DNA of 64,000 nt from Sphingomonadales bacterium (GCA_018971065.1 JAGWVC010000001.1:62001-126000), one strand, 5' to 3'. Positions 29,875 to 41,948 are shown, counted from the stretch's first letter. Numbers and translations: made by a program. The notes: generated from the letters alone by a model not told the origin.

Positions 29875-30534
29875 ATGACCGACCAGACACCCCCGCCCGC
29901 CAAACGCGCAAAGGCCGCGCCCAAGGTCACCAGAAAGCGCGCCTATCTGCCGGCGGCGGAGCGGCGGCGGCTGATCGTCGAGGCGGCGCAGGAAGTGTTC
30001 GCGCGCAGCAACCTGCAAGGCGCGCGGACGCGGGATATTGCCGCTGCCGCGTCGGTGAACCAGGCGACGGTGTTCGAGCATTTCGAATCGAAGGAGGCGC
30101 TGTTCCACGCCGCCGTGGTGCAGCCGTTGATCGACGTTATGCGCGGGATGCATGAGCGGGTCAGCCAGTACGAGACGGCCGCCAGCCCCGATGAACTGGG
30201 CGCGATGGCGCACGGTTCGGCGCTGGCGAACCTGGCCGAGATGGTGGAAATCCTGCCGCTGATGACCGCCGCGCTGTTTTCCGACCAGGAGCTGGGGCGC
30301 AAATTGTATCGTGAGCATCTGGCGCCGCTGCTGCGCCAGCGCGGCGAGGTGCTGGCCCCCCTGACTCGCGACGGCGTGGACCCGCAGATGGTGGGGCTGG
30401 CCAACTTCGGGATGATGTTCGCGTTCGCGCTGGACAAGCGGTTCGGCGACCGGGAAACCTCGCTGGAGGATATGGCGACGCAGTTGAACCGGCTGTCCAC
30501 CGGGGGGTTTGCGCGGGGGGCTTCAAAGGACTGA
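29875..30534 (+). CDS. TetR-family regulator, divergent from the LuxE-like gene
   Basis: A 219-residue regulator. After a basic, proline-rich tail comes the TetR helix-turn-helix (AAQEVFARSNLQGARTRDIA with ATVFEHFESKEALF, about residues 38-78) and an all-helical ligand domain. Placement suggests control of the luxE-luxC pair; the ligand is likely a fatty or aromatic acid or its CoA ester, which is inference. The ATG at 29875 was chosen over an upstream ATG at 29824, whose extension is unlike TetR proteins. Confidence 0.85.
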   Translation: MTDQTPPPAKRAKAAPKVTRKRAYLPAAERRRLIVEAAQEVFARSNLQGARTRDIAAAASVNQATVFEHFESKEALFHAAVVQPLIDVMRGMHERVSQYETAASPDELGAMAHGSALANLAEMVEILPLMTAALFSDQELGRKLYREHLAPLLRQRGEVLAPLTRDGVDPQMVGLANFGMMFAFALDKRFGDRETSLEDMATQLNRLSTGGFARGASKD

Positions 30535-30543
30535 AGGGATTTT

Positions 30544-30569
30544 GCAGGGGGAATCATTCCCCCCTGCAC
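30544..30569. repeat. palindrome, copy B
   Basis: The second copy of the 23-base palindrome seen at 19052: arms TGCAGGGGGAAT and ATTCCCCCCTGCA with one extra C. It follows the TetR stop codon by 10 bases. Another hairpin, AAGGGGGCC-TTC-GGCCCCCTT, follows at about 30633-30653 and ends in a T-rich run, so it may terminate the TetR gene. Confidence 0.6.
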
Positions 30570-30666
30570 CCCCGGGACCTTGGCGTTGTGCGGGACAGCG
30601 GGCGGTGCGCAACGCAAAGGTAAATGGGGGTCAAGGGGGCCTTCGGCCCCCTTGTTTCCTTTTCTT

Positions 30667-31452
30667 CTAGCTGACGAACGCCCCCAGGATCGCCTCCATG
30701 CGCGGCGCCACGTCGCGACGGCGGTCGCTGTGGGTCATGCAATAGGGTGCATTGGCGCGGATCGCCTCCAGCACCATCGCACCGACGGCTTCGGGTTCGA
30801 TGCCGCCGGGAAAGCCGCGCATCGAGCCGCCCTGCTTCGTCGCGCCGAGCTTGAACGACGTATCGCCAAGGTTGGTGAACACCAGACCGGGGCACAGCGC
30901 GGTGACGCCGACAGTGTCGCCCATTTCGGCGCGCAGCACGTCGCTGAGCATGACCACGCCGGCCTTGGCGGCGGAGTAGCCGCCGGTGCCGGGGCGGGGC
31001 GAGCAGATGCCGGCCATCGACGCGGTGTTGACGACGTGGCCCCTGCCCCGGCCTTGCATACGGCCTGCGAGCGCGGCGATGCCGTTGCGGACGCCGGTGA
31101 GGTTGATGGCGATCATCCGGTCCCACGATTCGTCGGTCATATCGGCCAGCGGGGTGCTGTCGGGCGAAATGCCGGCATTGTTGACGAGGACATCGACCGG
31201 GCCGAACGCGGCCTCCGCCGCATCGGCCTCGCGCGCCCAACCGGCGCGGTCGCGGGTGTCCAGCACGGCGGCGCGAAAACGGGCAGGATCGCGCACGGCC
31301 AGCACGGTAGCCAGCGCGTCGGCATCGATATCGGCGAGGGTGACGCGGGCGCCGGCGGCAGCAAGTGCGTCACCGATGGCCAGGCCGATGCCGCTGGCGC
31401 CGCCGGTGATGAAGGCGTGGCTTTGCGGGGTGATTTCCAAGGATACCTCCAT
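30667..31452 (-). CDS. short-chain dehydrogenase/reductase
   Basis: A 261-residue classical SDR that oxidises or reduces an alcohol/ketone with NAD(P). The cofactor motif is TGGASGIG (residues 16-23), NNAG appears at about residue 90, and the catalytic tyrosine and lysine are in YSAAK. The acidic residue at the end of the second strand (LADID) suggests NAD preference. The ATG at 31452 (MEVSLEITPQ) is the best start. It is divergent from the sulfotransferase gene; the substrate is unknown. Confidence 0.92.
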   Translation of the reverse strand: MEVSLEITPQSHAFITGGASGIGLAIGDALAAAGARVTLADIDADALATVLAVRDPARFRAAVLDTRDRAGWAREADAAEAAFGPVDVLVNNAGISPDSTPLADMTDESWDRMIAINLTGVRNGIAALAGRMQGRGRGHVVNTASMAGICSPRPGTGGYSAAKAGVVMLSDVLRAEMGDTVGVTALCPGLVFTNLGDTSFKLGATKQGGSMRGFPGGIEPEAVGAMVLEAIRANAPYCMTHSDRRRDVAPRMEAILGAFVS

Positions 31453-31595
31453 AATGCATCGGGCCGCATTGTCGCATTCAGGCCGCAACCATGCCGCCGC
31501 TGCGCTCACCCGTCTTGACCGCACCGTGCCCGCGCCGCATCGGCGATGCAATCCGGCCGCGCAAACATCGCCGCACCGGGAGGGGAACCAAGCCA

Positions 31596-32747
31596 ATGCC
31601 CGTCACCACCGTCCAGGACGTTCTCGATGCCGCCCGCGCCCAGACCGGGCTCGACAACTTCACCGATGCCTATGCGCTGGGTGCGCTGGAACGGCTGCTG
31701 GACGGCTACAACAACGAGGCGAAGTTCACCGAGCGCGGGCACGGCATGGCGGTGAAGTCGCTGGTCGATGCGATGGCGACGCGGATGAAGATCGACGATT
31801 ACCTGGCCCAGCGCCCCGAGCTGCTGGAACGGCCGATCGAGAAGCCGATGTTCGTGTTCGGCCTGCCGCGCACCGGCACCACGCTGACCATCAACCTGCT
31901 GTCGTCGGACCCGGCGCGGCGTTCGTTCCTGCGCTGGGAGATCGCCAACCCGCTGCCGCCCGCCACGCGCGAGGAACTGCACGCCGGGCCGCGCTTCGAG
32001 GCCGAGCAGGAAAAGAGCCGGATGGCGCTGCAATACATGCCGCAGATCGCCGCGATCCACTTCGAATGGGCCGACAGCCCGACCGAGTGCCAGTTCCTGA
32101 TGACGCCCAGCTTCGTCAGCCAGGTCTATGAATCGCAGGCCTATATCCCGACCTATCGCGACTGGTTCCTGAACCAGGCCGATTATCACCCGGCGTTCGC
32201 GTTCCACAAGCGCATGTTGCAGGCATTGCAAACCACCACCGGCGGGCGCTGGACGCTGAAGAACCCGTGGCACCCGCTGTTCCTCGACGCGCTGACCGAC
32301 ACGTACCCCGATGCACAACTGGTGATGACTCACCGCGACCCGGCCGAAGTGCTGGGCAGCGCCTGTTCGCTGATCAAGACGGTGCGGCCGATCTATACCG
32401 AGCACGAGGACCTGCACGCGATCGGCCGGGATTTCCTGGAGACGTTCGAGGTGATGATCGCCCGCCAGCAGGCGTTCCGCGAGAAGCACGGGCAGGACGC
32501 GATCCACGACGTGCAGTATGCCGATACGCTGAAGGACCCGATCGGCGTGGTGCGCGGCATCTACAACCGGTTCGACGAGCCGTTCACGCCCGAGGCGGAA
32601 GCGGCGATGAACGCCTACATGACCGGCAACCAGCAGGGCAAGCACGGCAAGCACACGTACGCGCTGGAGGACTATGGCCTGAGCAAGGCGATGGTCCACG
32701 AGCGGTTTGCCGACTACATCGGACGGTACGATATTCCGGTGAAGTGA
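31596..32747 (+). CDS. sulfotransferase family protein
   Basis: A 383-residue protein with the PAPS-binding loop GLPRTGTTLT (residues 88-97), and a second region VMTHRDPAEVLGSACSL that contacts the 3'-phosphate. Members transfer sulfate from PAPS to hydroxyl groups of steroids, sugars or lipids. The N-terminal helical part (LDAARAQTGLDNF) is shared with a sphingomonad and mycobacterial group. A GGAGGGG ribosome site precedes the ATG at 31596. PAPS would come from sulfate activation; cysH, which also uses activated sulfate, is 26 kb away. Confidence 0.9.
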   Translation: MPVTTVQDVLDAARAQTGLDNFTDAYALGALERLLDGYNNEAKFTERGHGMAVKSLVDAMATRMKIDDYLAQRPELLERPIEKPMFVFGLPRTGTTLTINLLSSDPARRSFLRWEIANPLPPATREELHAGPRFEAEQEKSRMALQYMPQIAAIHFEWADSPTECQFLMTPSFVSQVYESQAYIPTYRDWFLNQADYHPAFAFHKRMLQALQTTTGGRWTLKNPWHPLFLDALTDTYPDAQLVMTHRDPAEVLGSACSLIKTVRPIYTEHEDLHAIGRDFLETFEVMIARQQAFREKHGQDAIHDVQYADTLKDPIGVVRGIYNRFDEPFTPEAEAAMNAYMTGNQQGKHGKHTYALEDYGLSKAMVHERFADYIGRYDIPVK

Positions 32748-32761
32748 GGGTCGCCGAGGGC

Positions 32762-33196
32762 ATGGCCGGGCCGGTCGGCGATCTGCGGGCCATGCTGACC
32801 GGACTGGCGCCGGTGCTGGACGAGGCGCGATACGCATTCTGCACCAGCACCGATGCGGCCACCATCGCCGCCGCGCTGCCCGAGGCGCTGGGCAGCTTCC
32901 GCGAAGCGGAGGGCATGACGCTGATCCTGCCGGTTGTGCGGGCGGCGGCGCTAGGGTTTGATACGGCATTGCCGATGGCGCGGATCGTGCTGACGGTAAA
33001 TTCGGCACTCGACGGCGTGGGGCTGACGGCGGCGGTGGCCACCGCGCTGGCGCAGCGGGGCATTGCCTGCAACATGGTGGCGGCATTCCATCACGACCAT
33101 GTGTTCGTACCGGCCGACCGCGCGGACGAGGCGCTGGCGGTGCTGCAAGGCCTGCAAGCCGCCCCAGCGATCCCTCCGCAGCCCGCTTCCCCCTGA
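32762..33196 (+). CDS. ACT domain protein
   Basis: A 144-residue protein of the small ACT-domain group (CASTOR/ACT_7-like). It opens MLTGLAPVLDEARYAFCTST and repeats ligand-loop text in ALDGVGLTAAVATALAQRGIAC, ending with HHDHVFVPADRADEALAVL. ACT domains bind amino acids and regulate metabolism. A GTG at 32744, overlapping the sulfotransferase stop (GTGA), is an alternative start that would couple the two. No regulated enzyme is obvious next door. Confidence 0.75.
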   Translation: MAGPVGDLRAMLTGLAPVLDEARYAFCTSTDAATIAAALPEALGSFREAEGMTLILPVVRAAALGFDTALPMARIVLTVNSALDGVGLTAAVATALAQRGIACNMVAAFHHDHVFVPADRADEALAVLQGLQAAPAIPPQPASP

Positions 33197-33257
33197 CGCG
33201 CGCTGTCGCTACCCTCCCACCAAGGGCACCATCCGCCCGGGAGAGAAACCCGTTTCC

Positions 33258-34795
33258 GTGTCGCCTGCCCCTACCCCCGTCCCGATGTCGATGACGCGCC
33301 GCGTGGCCGCGACCGGCGGCCTGATGCTGGCGACGCTGACCAACACCATCGACATGACCATCGCCAACGTCGCGCTGCCGCACATGCAGGGCAGCGTTTC
33401 GGCGTCGGCCGACCAGATGATGTGGGTGCTGACCAGCTATATCGTGGCGGGCGCGATCATGACGCCGTTCAGCGGCTGGCTGGCCGAGAAAATCGGCCGC
33501 AAGACCCTGTTCCTGTGGTCGCTGGCCGGGTTCATTTTTGCGTCGATGCTGTGCGGGCTGGCGGTGAACCTGACCCAGATCGTGCTGTTCCGCGTGCTGC
33601 AGGGGCTGGCCGGGGCATCGATGATGCCGCTTTCGCAAGCCGCGCTGCTGGACATGTGGCCGCGCGACAAGACCGCGCAGGTGATGGCGGTGTGGTCCAC
33701 CGTGGTCACCGCCGCACCGGTGGTGGGGCCGACGCTGGGCGGCTACCTGACCGATGAATGGTCATGGCGCTGGGCGTTCTTCATCAACCTGCCGCTGGGC
33801 ATCGTCGCGTTCCTGATCATCGTGGCAGCGGTGCCGCGCGACGACGGCGGCCGGCAGCGACCGTTCGACAAGCTGGGCTATCTGGCGCTGGTGATGTTCA
33901 CCGTGGGCATCCAGCTCCTGTTCGATCGCGGGCCGGGCAAGGACTGGTTCGACACCACCGAAATCCGGGTGGAGGCGGCGATGGCGGCGGTGGGGCTGTA
34001 CCTGTTCGTGGTGCAGATGTTCACCGCGCGCCATCCGTTCGTGCCGCGCGGCATCTTTGCCGATCGCAATTTCGCGGCATCGATGGTGCTGGGCGTGGCG
34101 ATCTCGGCGATCATGTTCGCGTCGATCTCGCTGCTGCCCAACTTCATGCAGGTGCTGATGGGCTATACCGCGATCCATTCGGGCATGGTGTCGGTGCCGC
34201 GCGGCGTGGGCGCGATCCTGGGGTTCATGGTGATCCCGCGCCTGGCGGTGGCGATCGGCCAGCGCCCGGCGATGGTGCTGGGCACGGCGATCTCCACCTA
34301 TGCGCTGTGGCAGATGGCGCACTTCACCCTGACGATGACCGACGGGCCGATCAAGGTCGCCGGGTTCCTGCTGGGGTTCGGCTCCAGCCTGATGTTCAAC
34401 CCGATGTCGGTGCTGAGCTATGCGACGTTGCCGACGGTCTATCGCAACGAGGCGGCGGTGTTCTCATCCACGCTGCGCAACATCGGCGGCAGCCTGGGCA
34501 TCGCGGTGATGGTGGCGACGCAGACACACCAGAGCGCGACGGTCCACAGCCAGCTCGCCGCGAACATCGTGCCCAGCAATGCGGTGATCGACTGGCGCCT
34601 GCCCGACCTGGCGACAGCGGCGGGGAGCGTGCTGCCGGGGCTGAACTGGGAAGTGTTCCGGCAATCGCAGATGGTGTCTTACGATACCGCGTTCAGCTAT
34701 CTGTGCCTGCTGAGCCTGGCGCTGTTTCCGCTGATCTGGCTGATGCGGCCGATGGTGCCGGGCGCCGGGGTGCGGCAGCCGGAAGTTTCGGGGCA

Positions 34796-34799
<4 letters not shown>
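33258..34799 (+). CDS. DHA2-family (EmrB/QacA) drug efflux transporter
   Basis: A 513-residue MFS protein with 14 hydrophobic segments, characteristic of the DHA2 branch. Motif A is SGWLAEKIGRKTLF and motif C PVVGPTLGGYL. The early TIDMTIANVALPHM is diagnostic of EmrB. Such proton antiporters export hydrophobic compounds, usually with an EmrA membrane fusion protein, which is not next to it. A GGGAGAG site supports a GTG start at 33258; ATG at 33285 is the alternative. The last three bases overlap the convergent recQ stop. Confidence 0.92.
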
Positions 34800-36559
<1,760 letters not shown>

Positions 36560-36623
36560 GGCGCGCCCTATGGCAGAGACAGGCGCGCCCGTGCAAACCG
36601 CCCGGGTGCGCTTATCCGCCGTG

Positions 36624-37397
36624 TCAGGCGAAAACGTCGGTCAGATGGCCGCCGGTGCCGTCGTGCAGTTCCAGATAGAACGACGCCAGCAGCGCATCGA
36701 CCACGAAGCCGAGGATCAGGCCCCACACTGCCGTGCCCACGGTAATCCCGATGGTCGGGGTGGCATACGACGACGCGCCGAATTCCTTGAAAGACAAACC
36801 GAACAGCCCCATTGCCAGCGCACCGCCGCCATAGACCAGCAGCGTAACCACCAGCAGCACCAGCAGGATCTTCCAGCGCGACCCTTTGGTAAGCGCCCGG
36901 CTGCGCCCGAATGCGCCGATCACGCCAACTTCCTCCAGTGCCAACGCCGGCGCCGCGACGGCCCACATCGCCAGCAGGATCAATCCCGGCACCAACAGCA
37001 TCAGGAACCCAAGCCACAGACCCACCATCCACAGCAGCGACAGCGCAAACATGGGGACCGCCTTCGCGGCCCCGGCTGTGAAAAGATCGCCCACGCTGAC
37101 GGTCTCCCCCCGGCCGATTCGCACCATGCCGGTCAGCGCGCCCGCCATTGCCACGGCCCCGACCGCGAACGAAACCAGCAGCATCAGCCAGTACCAGCCC
37201 GACTGGAACACCAGCAGCCCGGCGCGCGGGTTGGCGGCCAGCCCGGTCATGCTGGCCGCCAACCGGCCCTTCAGGACGGCGGTGATGGCGGCGCTGACCA
37301 CCTGGACGATGACGAGGAATATCCCGACGCTGGAAAGTGACGCGCCGACCAGCCCGCCCGTCCGCGAAAATGTGCGCCCGATGTCCAATCCCGCCAT
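36624..37397 (-). CDS. multipass membrane protein of unknown function
   Basis: A 257-residue protein with about six hydrophobic segments. The text LALEEVGVIGAFGRSRALTKGSRW is typical of the glycerophosphodiester phosphodiesterase-type membrane domain/DUF975-like proteins: a cytoplasmic amphipathic loop between two membrane pairs. No function is known. The ATG at 37397 (MAGLDIGRTFSRTGG) is preferred to 37472. Confidence 0.75.
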   Translation of the reverse strand: MAGLDIGRTFSRTGGLVGASLSSVGIFLVIVQVVSAAITAVLKGRLAASMTGLAANPRAGLLVFQSGWYWLMLLVSFAVGAVAMAGALTGMVRIGRGETVSVGDLFTAGAAKAVPMFALSLLWMVGLWLGFLMLLVPGLILLAMWAVAAPALALEEVGVIGAFGRSRALTKGSRWKILLVLLVVTLLVYGGGALAMGLFGLSFKEFGASSYATPTIGITVGTAVWGLILGFVVDALLASFYLELHDGTGGHLTDVFA

Positions 37398-37529
37398 GCC
37401 ATCCCCCTCTTGTTGCGCCGGGCAGGCTATCGCACCCGCGATCCCTTGCCAAGTGCAAGAAATCGAGAGCAATTTTCACCCTATCCGGCGGCGGCGCATG
37501 TTGCCAACGTGGCCGCGAAGGAGCTTGCC

Positions 37530-38387
37530 ATGACCCAGTCCGTTGCCGTTGTCACCGGGGCTTCCGCCGGGGTGGGGCTTGCCGCGGCGCGGGCGCTGCT
37601 GAAGCAGGGCTGGCGGGTGATTGCCACCGGGCGCAACCCGGCGCGGTGTGCGGCGGCCGAGGCCGAGCTGTCGGCATTCGCGCAGCCCGGTCAGCTCAGC
37701 TTCCTGCGCGCCGATCTGGCGCTGCTGGGCGAGGCGCGGCGGCTGGCGGGCGAGATCGCCGGGCTGACCGACCGGGTACACCTGCTGGCCAACAACGCCG
37801 GCGGGATGACCGATCATTTCGCGACCACCGCCGAAGGGCTGGAAGAGAACATCGCCGGCAACTACCTGGGCGCCTGGGTGCTGACCGAGGCGCTGCTGCC
37901 GCTGCTGCGTGCCGCGGCGAAGGATGCGGCGCCGGGCACGGTGCGCATCGTCAACACCTCGTCCGACGGCAGCGAGTTCATTCCCGGCATCAACCTCGAC
38001 GACATGCAGAACCTGGCGGACTGGAACCCCGGCACCGCCTATTGCACCGGCAAGCTGGCCAATGTGCTGCACGCCCGCGCGCTGGCCGGAAGGCTGGCAG
38101 CGGATGGCATCGTCGCGCATTCGTTCCACCCGGGCACGGTCGATTCCAACTTCTTCAGCCACGTGCCGGAAACCACCAAGGCCTATACCGACGGGCTGGC
38201 CAAGATCACGATGGATGAAGGCGCCGATACGCTGGTGTGGCTGGCGACGTCGGTCGAGGGCGGGCAGTCCAGCGGCGGCTACTGGCACTGCCGCGCGCCG
38301 CGCGTGCCCAATCCGGTGGTGGACGACGCCGCCGTGGTGGCGCGGTTCGAGGACGAGACGCGCAAGCTGGTGGCCAGCGTCGCCTGA
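37530..38387 (+). CDS. SDR-family NAD(P)-dependent oxidoreductase (retinol dehydrogenase-like)
   Basis: A 285-residue SDR with TGASAGVG at residues 9-16, NNAGG, and the catalytic YCTGK. The arginine in TGRNPAR suggests NADP preference. The NLDDMQNLADWNPGTAYCTG region and the C-terminal YWHCRAPRVPNP tail are as in light-dependent protochlorophyllide reductase/retinol dehydrogenase-type SDRs. An AAGGAG ribosome site precedes the ATG at 37530. It is divergent from the multipass membrane protein gene. Confidence 0.9.
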   Translation: MTQSVAVVTGASAGVGLAAARALLKQGWRVIATGRNPARCAAAEAELSAFAQPGQLSFLRADLALLGEARRLAGEIAGLTDRVHLLANNAGGMTDHFATTAEGLEENIAGNYLGAWVLTEALLPLLRAAAKDAAPGTVRIVNTSSDGSEFIPGINLDDMQNLADWNPGTAYCTGKLANVLHARALAGRLAADGIVAHSFHPGTVDSNFFSHVPETTKAYTDGLAKITMDEGADTLVWLATSVEGGQSSGGYWHCRAPRVPNPVVDDAAVVARFEDETRKLVASVA

Positions 38388-38489
38388 CCTTTATTTGATC
38401 CCCGCTATCCACAGCGTCGCGCGCTTGCGCGGACCGTAGCTTGCGCGCATCAGGGGCGGCTTCACCGCTTGCGAGGTTTTTGCCCGGCC

Positions 38490-40028
38490 ATGCCCCAGGA
38501 CGTTCTGATGCTGCGTACAGGAAATGCCGGGGCCGACGCGGGCGCCGACGGCGCGCCGGGCAAGGCGCTGCCGTCGAACGTCGAGGCCGAGGCCGCGTTC
38601 CTGGGCGCGCTGCTGATCGACAACCGGGTGCTGGAGGAACTGGGCGTGCCGCTGGCGGCCGAGCATTTCTTCGAGCCGATCCACGCGCGCATCTATCGCA
38701 AGGTGACCGAACTGCTGGACCGCAAGGCGGTGGTGACGCCGGTGACGCTGCGCCCCTATTTCGAGGCGGACGAGGCGCTGAAGGAACTGGGCGGCACCAG
38801 CTATCTGGCGCGGCTGACCGCCGACGGGCAGGGCCTGCTGGCACCGCGCACGCTGGCCGAGCAGATCTATGAACTGGCGCTGCTGCGCGAGCTGGTGGCG
38901 GTGGGGCGCAACCTTGTCACCGGGGCGATGGACACATCGCAAGACGTGGCGCCGATGGACCAGATCGGCCTGGCCGAAGCCGCGCTGTACAAGGTGGCCG
39001 AGGGCGCCGGACCCAACAACGAGGCGCAGAGCTTCGCGATGGCGACCCGCACCGCGATCCAGTCGATCGAGAAGGCGTTCAATTCGGGCGGGCACATCGC
39101 CGGCAAGACCACCGGCCTCGAAAGCGTCAATCACAAGATCGGCGGCCTGCACGACAGCGACCTTATCATTCTGGCGGGCCGCCCCGGCATGGGCAAGACC
39201 TCGCTGGTGACCAACATCGCCTATAACGCCGCCAGCCGCTATCTCGACGATATCGAGACGCTGAAGATGGACCCCGCGAAATCGGTGGGCGCGCCGGTGG
39301 CGTTCTTCAGCCTTGAAATGAGCGCGGACCAGTTGGCCACCCGCATCCTGGCCGAACAGTCGGGCATCAGTTCCGAAGCGCTGCGCGTCGGCCGGATCAG
39401 CCGCGAGGATTTCCAGCAGCTATCCTATGCCAGCCAGCGCCTGGCCAGCCTGCCGCTGTACATCGACGATACCCCGGCGCTGACCATCGCGGCGCTGCGC
39501 ACCCGCGCGCGGCGGCTGAAGCGCAAGCACAACATCGGGCTGATCGTGGTGGACTACCTGCAGCTTCTGCAAGGCTCGGGCCGCGCCAGCGACAACCGCG
39601 TCAATGAAATCTCCGAGATCAGCCGTGGCCTGAAGACGCTGGCCAAGGAACTGTCGGTGCCGGTGATCGCGCTGTCGCAGCTATCGCGCGCGGTCGAAAG
39701 CCGCGAGGACAAGCGGCCGATGCTGTCGGACCTTCGCGAATCGGGCTCGATCGAGCAGGACGCCGACATGGTGTGGTTCGTGTTCCGCGAGGACTATTAC
39801 CACGCCGCCAAGGAACCGAAGCTGGGCGACGGCGGCGATGCGGCGGTGGACGCCACCTATGACAAGTGGCGCGAGGAGATGGAGCGCATCCACGGCCTGG
39901 CCGAACTGATCATCGCCAAGCAGCGTCACGGCGCCACCGGCAAGGTGCGGCTGCGGTTCGAGGCGCGGATCACCCGGTTCAGCGATCTGGCCGGCGACGA
40001 TCTGGCCAACGCCTACGAGAGCGAATAG
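38490..40028 (+). CDS. dnaB: replicative DNA helicase DnaB
   Basis: DnaB is the hexameric helicase that unwinds DNA at the replication fork. The 512-residue product has the N-terminal domain ALPSNVEAEAAFLGALLID, Walker A GRPGMGKTS, Walker B LIVVDYLQLLQ and the arginine-containing LSQLSRAVESR. A typical SGSIEQDADMVWFVFR block follows. No intein is present. The ATG at 38490 (MPQDVLMLRTG) was chosen over a TTG at 38469. The last 16 bases overlap the convergent MFS gene. Confidence 0.96.
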   Translation: MPQDVLMLRTGNAGADAGADGAPGKALPSNVEAEAAFLGALLIDNRVLEELGVPLAAEHFFEPIHARIYRKVTELLDRKAVVTPVTLRPYFEADEALKELGGTSYLARLTADGQGLLAPRTLAEQIYELALLRELVAVGRNLVTGAMDTSQDVAPMDQIGLAEAALYKVAEGAGPNNEAQSFAMATRTAIQSIEKAFNSGGHIAGKTTGLESVNHKIGGLHDSDLIILAGRPGMGKTSLVTNIAYNAASRYLDDIETLKMDPAKSVGAPVAFFSLEMSADQLATRILAEQSGISSEALRVGRISREDFQQLSYASQRLASLPLYIDDTPALTIAALRTRARRLKRKHNIGLIVVDYLQLLQGSGRASDNRVNEISEISRGLKTLAKELSVPVIALSQLSRAVESREDKRPMLSDLRESGSIEQDADMVWFVFREDYYHAAKEPKLGDGGDAAVDATYDKWREEMERIHGLAELIIAKQRHGATGKVRLRFEARITRFSDLAGDDLANAYESE

Positions 40029-41329
40029 GCGGGTTCGGTGGTCGGCACGACGGGGGCCGGCTCCTCCTCCGCCTCCGCCACGGGCTGGCGCTCCAGCAGC
40101 AGGAACAGCAGCGCGCCGATCCCGCACGACGCGGCGGCGATCAGCATGTAATCGGCATAGCTGCCGCCCCGCGCCAGGATCAGCCCCAGGAACACGTTGC
40201 CCGAAGCCATCGCCGCGCCCACCCCGGCCGATTGCAGGCCCGATGCCGAACTGAACATCGCGCGCGGGAAATAGCGCGTGCACAAGTAGGGCACGACGTC
40301 GCCCTCCCCCCCGAACGCCATGCCCATCAGCACGATCGCCGCGCCCACGGCGATGACGCTGTGCGGGTGCGCGGCGAGCACCAGCAGCCCCGCCACCGGC
40401 AGCGCGAAGCTGACCGTGGCGACGCGGGTGGCGGGGAAATGATCGCAGGCGACGCCGCCGACAAGGCGCCCGGCGATCGAGCCGATGGCGAAGGCCGAGA
40501 CCATCAGCGCCGCCTGGGCGCTGGGCAGGCCCTGATCGAGCGCGACCATCTTCAACTGCATCGATGCCAGCGCGAACGGCAGGTTCACCAGCACGGTGGC
40601 GCCGACGATGATCCACAGCGCCGGCATCGCCAGCATCCGCCGATAACTGCCCGGCGCCGCCGCCGATACCGCCAGCGGCCGGTGATTTCGGTCTTCGGTG
40701 CGCGGGGCCGGGCGGGTGCGTTCGGCGAGCGTGGCATCGCGCGGCAGCAGCGACATCATGCCAAGGCCGGACAGCAGCGACGTGGCGGCCATTGCCCAGT
40801 AGCCGGTCTGCCAGTCGGTCCGGTCGATCAGCGCGGTCAGCAGCGGGCTGGCCAGCGCGCCCATCAGCGGCGTGGCGGTGCCCATGATGCCGAACGCCAT
40901 GCCGCGCCGGCGGCGGAACGTGGTGGCGATGACGCGGGCATAGACCACGGTGGTGGTGGTGGACGAGCACAGCACCAGCGCCACCTGCAGCCAGAAGAAA
41001 TGGCGGATGTCGCCGTCGAGGAACGTCGAGGCGACCATGAAGCACGGGAACGCGATGCAGCCGAAGGTGGCGACGCGGCGCACCCCGAAGCGATCGGCCA
41101 GCCGCCCGGCGATGGGCAGCGTGACCATCACCAGGAACTGGATGACGCCCAGCATGGCCCATTGCGACCGCGACCAGCCGAACGCCTTGATCAGGTAGGG
41201 CGCGAAGATCGACAGCAGGTAGGTGTTCAGCGACAGCCCGGTGGACAGGCCCAGGCACGTGGCCAGCAGCGCGCGCCAGTGCCGGCGGAACTCGCCACCC
41301 GCCGAATCGGGGCCTGCTGCCATGACCAT
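40013..41329 (-). CDS. MFS transporter (oxalate/formate antiporter-like)
   Basis: A 438-residue, 12-segment MFS protein. The motif A region is AGRLADRFGVRRV, and SRSQWAMLGVIQFLVMVTLPIAG is like OFA/monocarboxylate-type transporters. It likely imports or exports an organic acid; specificity is not known. Candidate starts: GTG 41332, ATG 41329 and ATG 41323. It is divergent from rpoZ. Confidence 0.85.
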   Translation of the reverse strand: MVMAAGPDSAGGEFRRHWRALLATCLGLSTGLSLNTYLLSIFAPYLIKAFGWSRSQWAMLGVIQFLVMVTLPIAGRLADRFGVRRVATFGCIAFPCFMVASTFLDGDIRHFFWLQVALVLCSSTTTTVVYARVIATTFRRRRGMAFGIMGTATPLMGALASPLLTALIDRTDWQTGYWAMAATSLLSGLGMMSLLPRDATLAERTRPAPRTEDRNHRPLAVSAAAPGSYRRMLAMPALWIIVGATVLVNLPFALASMQLKMVALDQGLPSAQAALMVSAFAIGSIAGRLVGGVACDHFPATRVATVSFALPVAGLLVLAAHPHSVIAVGAAIVLMGMAFGGEGDVVPYLCTRYFPRAMFSSASGLQSAGVGAAMASGNVFLGLILARGGSYADYMLIAAASCGIGALLFLLLERQPVAEAEEEPAPVVPTTEPAYSLS

Positions 41330-41507
41330 CACTCTCCCGCCGGCGCGCCGTTATCGGCCTGCCCGCCATTGGAGCGGGTTTGCCGGGCGGGCGCAAGCGA
41401 TGATGCGGCAGGGCCGAGTGACCGGGGCGGCGAGTTTCCTTGACTTTTACGGCCCCGGTCTCTAGCCGCCTTGCCTTCCCGAGAGATTCTGGCTGACCGG
41501 AGTGCCC

Positions 41508-41852
41508 ATGGCGCGCGTTACCGTTGAAGATTGCGTAGACAAGGTTCCCAACCGTTTCGACCTGGTGCTGCTGGCAGCCCAGCGCGCGCGGGAGATTTCG
41601 GGGGGCGCGGAGCTGACCGTCGATCGCGATCGCGACAAGAACCCGGTGGTGGCGCTGCGCGAGATCGCCGACGAGACGATTCGCCCCAAGGCCCTGCACG
41701 AAGCCGTGGTCACCTCGCTCCAGCGCGTTCTGCCCGACGATGACGACGAGGTGGATGAGATCGGCTCGCTCAGCCAGCAGGCCGAAGCGCTGCGCATCAC
41801 CGCCGCGGCGCCGGTGCGCAACACCTCGATCGGCGGCGATTACGACGGCTAA
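41508..41852 (+). CDS. rpoZ: RNA polymerase omega subunit RpoZ
   Basis: Omega helps assemble and stabilise RNA polymerase. The 114-residue protein opens [30 protein letters not shown], quoted here in part ([17 protein letters not shown]), and contains the conserved [13 protein letters not shown]. Start chosen at the ATG of MARVT. An intrinsic terminator follows its stop. relA/spoT, often beside rpoZ, is not adjacent here. Confidence 0.97.
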   Translation: MARVTVEDCVDKVPNRFDLVLLAAQRAREISGGAELTVDRDRDKNPVVALREIADETIRPKALHEAVVTSLQRVLPDDDDEVDEIGSLSQQAEALRITAAAPVRNTSIGGDYDG

Positions 41853-41878
41853 TTTGGGTATCTTGCAGGTTTCAGGAA

Positions 41879-41901
41879 GGGCGGGGTTTCCCGCCCTTTT
41901 T
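41879..41901 (+). terminator. intrinsic terminator of rpoZ
   Basis: GGGCGGG (41879-41885) pairs with CCCGCCC (41890-41896) around a GTTT loop and is followed by TTTTT. This is the clearest rho-independent terminator on the plus strand in the window. Confidence 0.85.
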
Positions 41902-41948
41902 GTTTGGCCAAGGCACGGGTATGCTGCCCGCTTCGCGTGGGGAGCAGC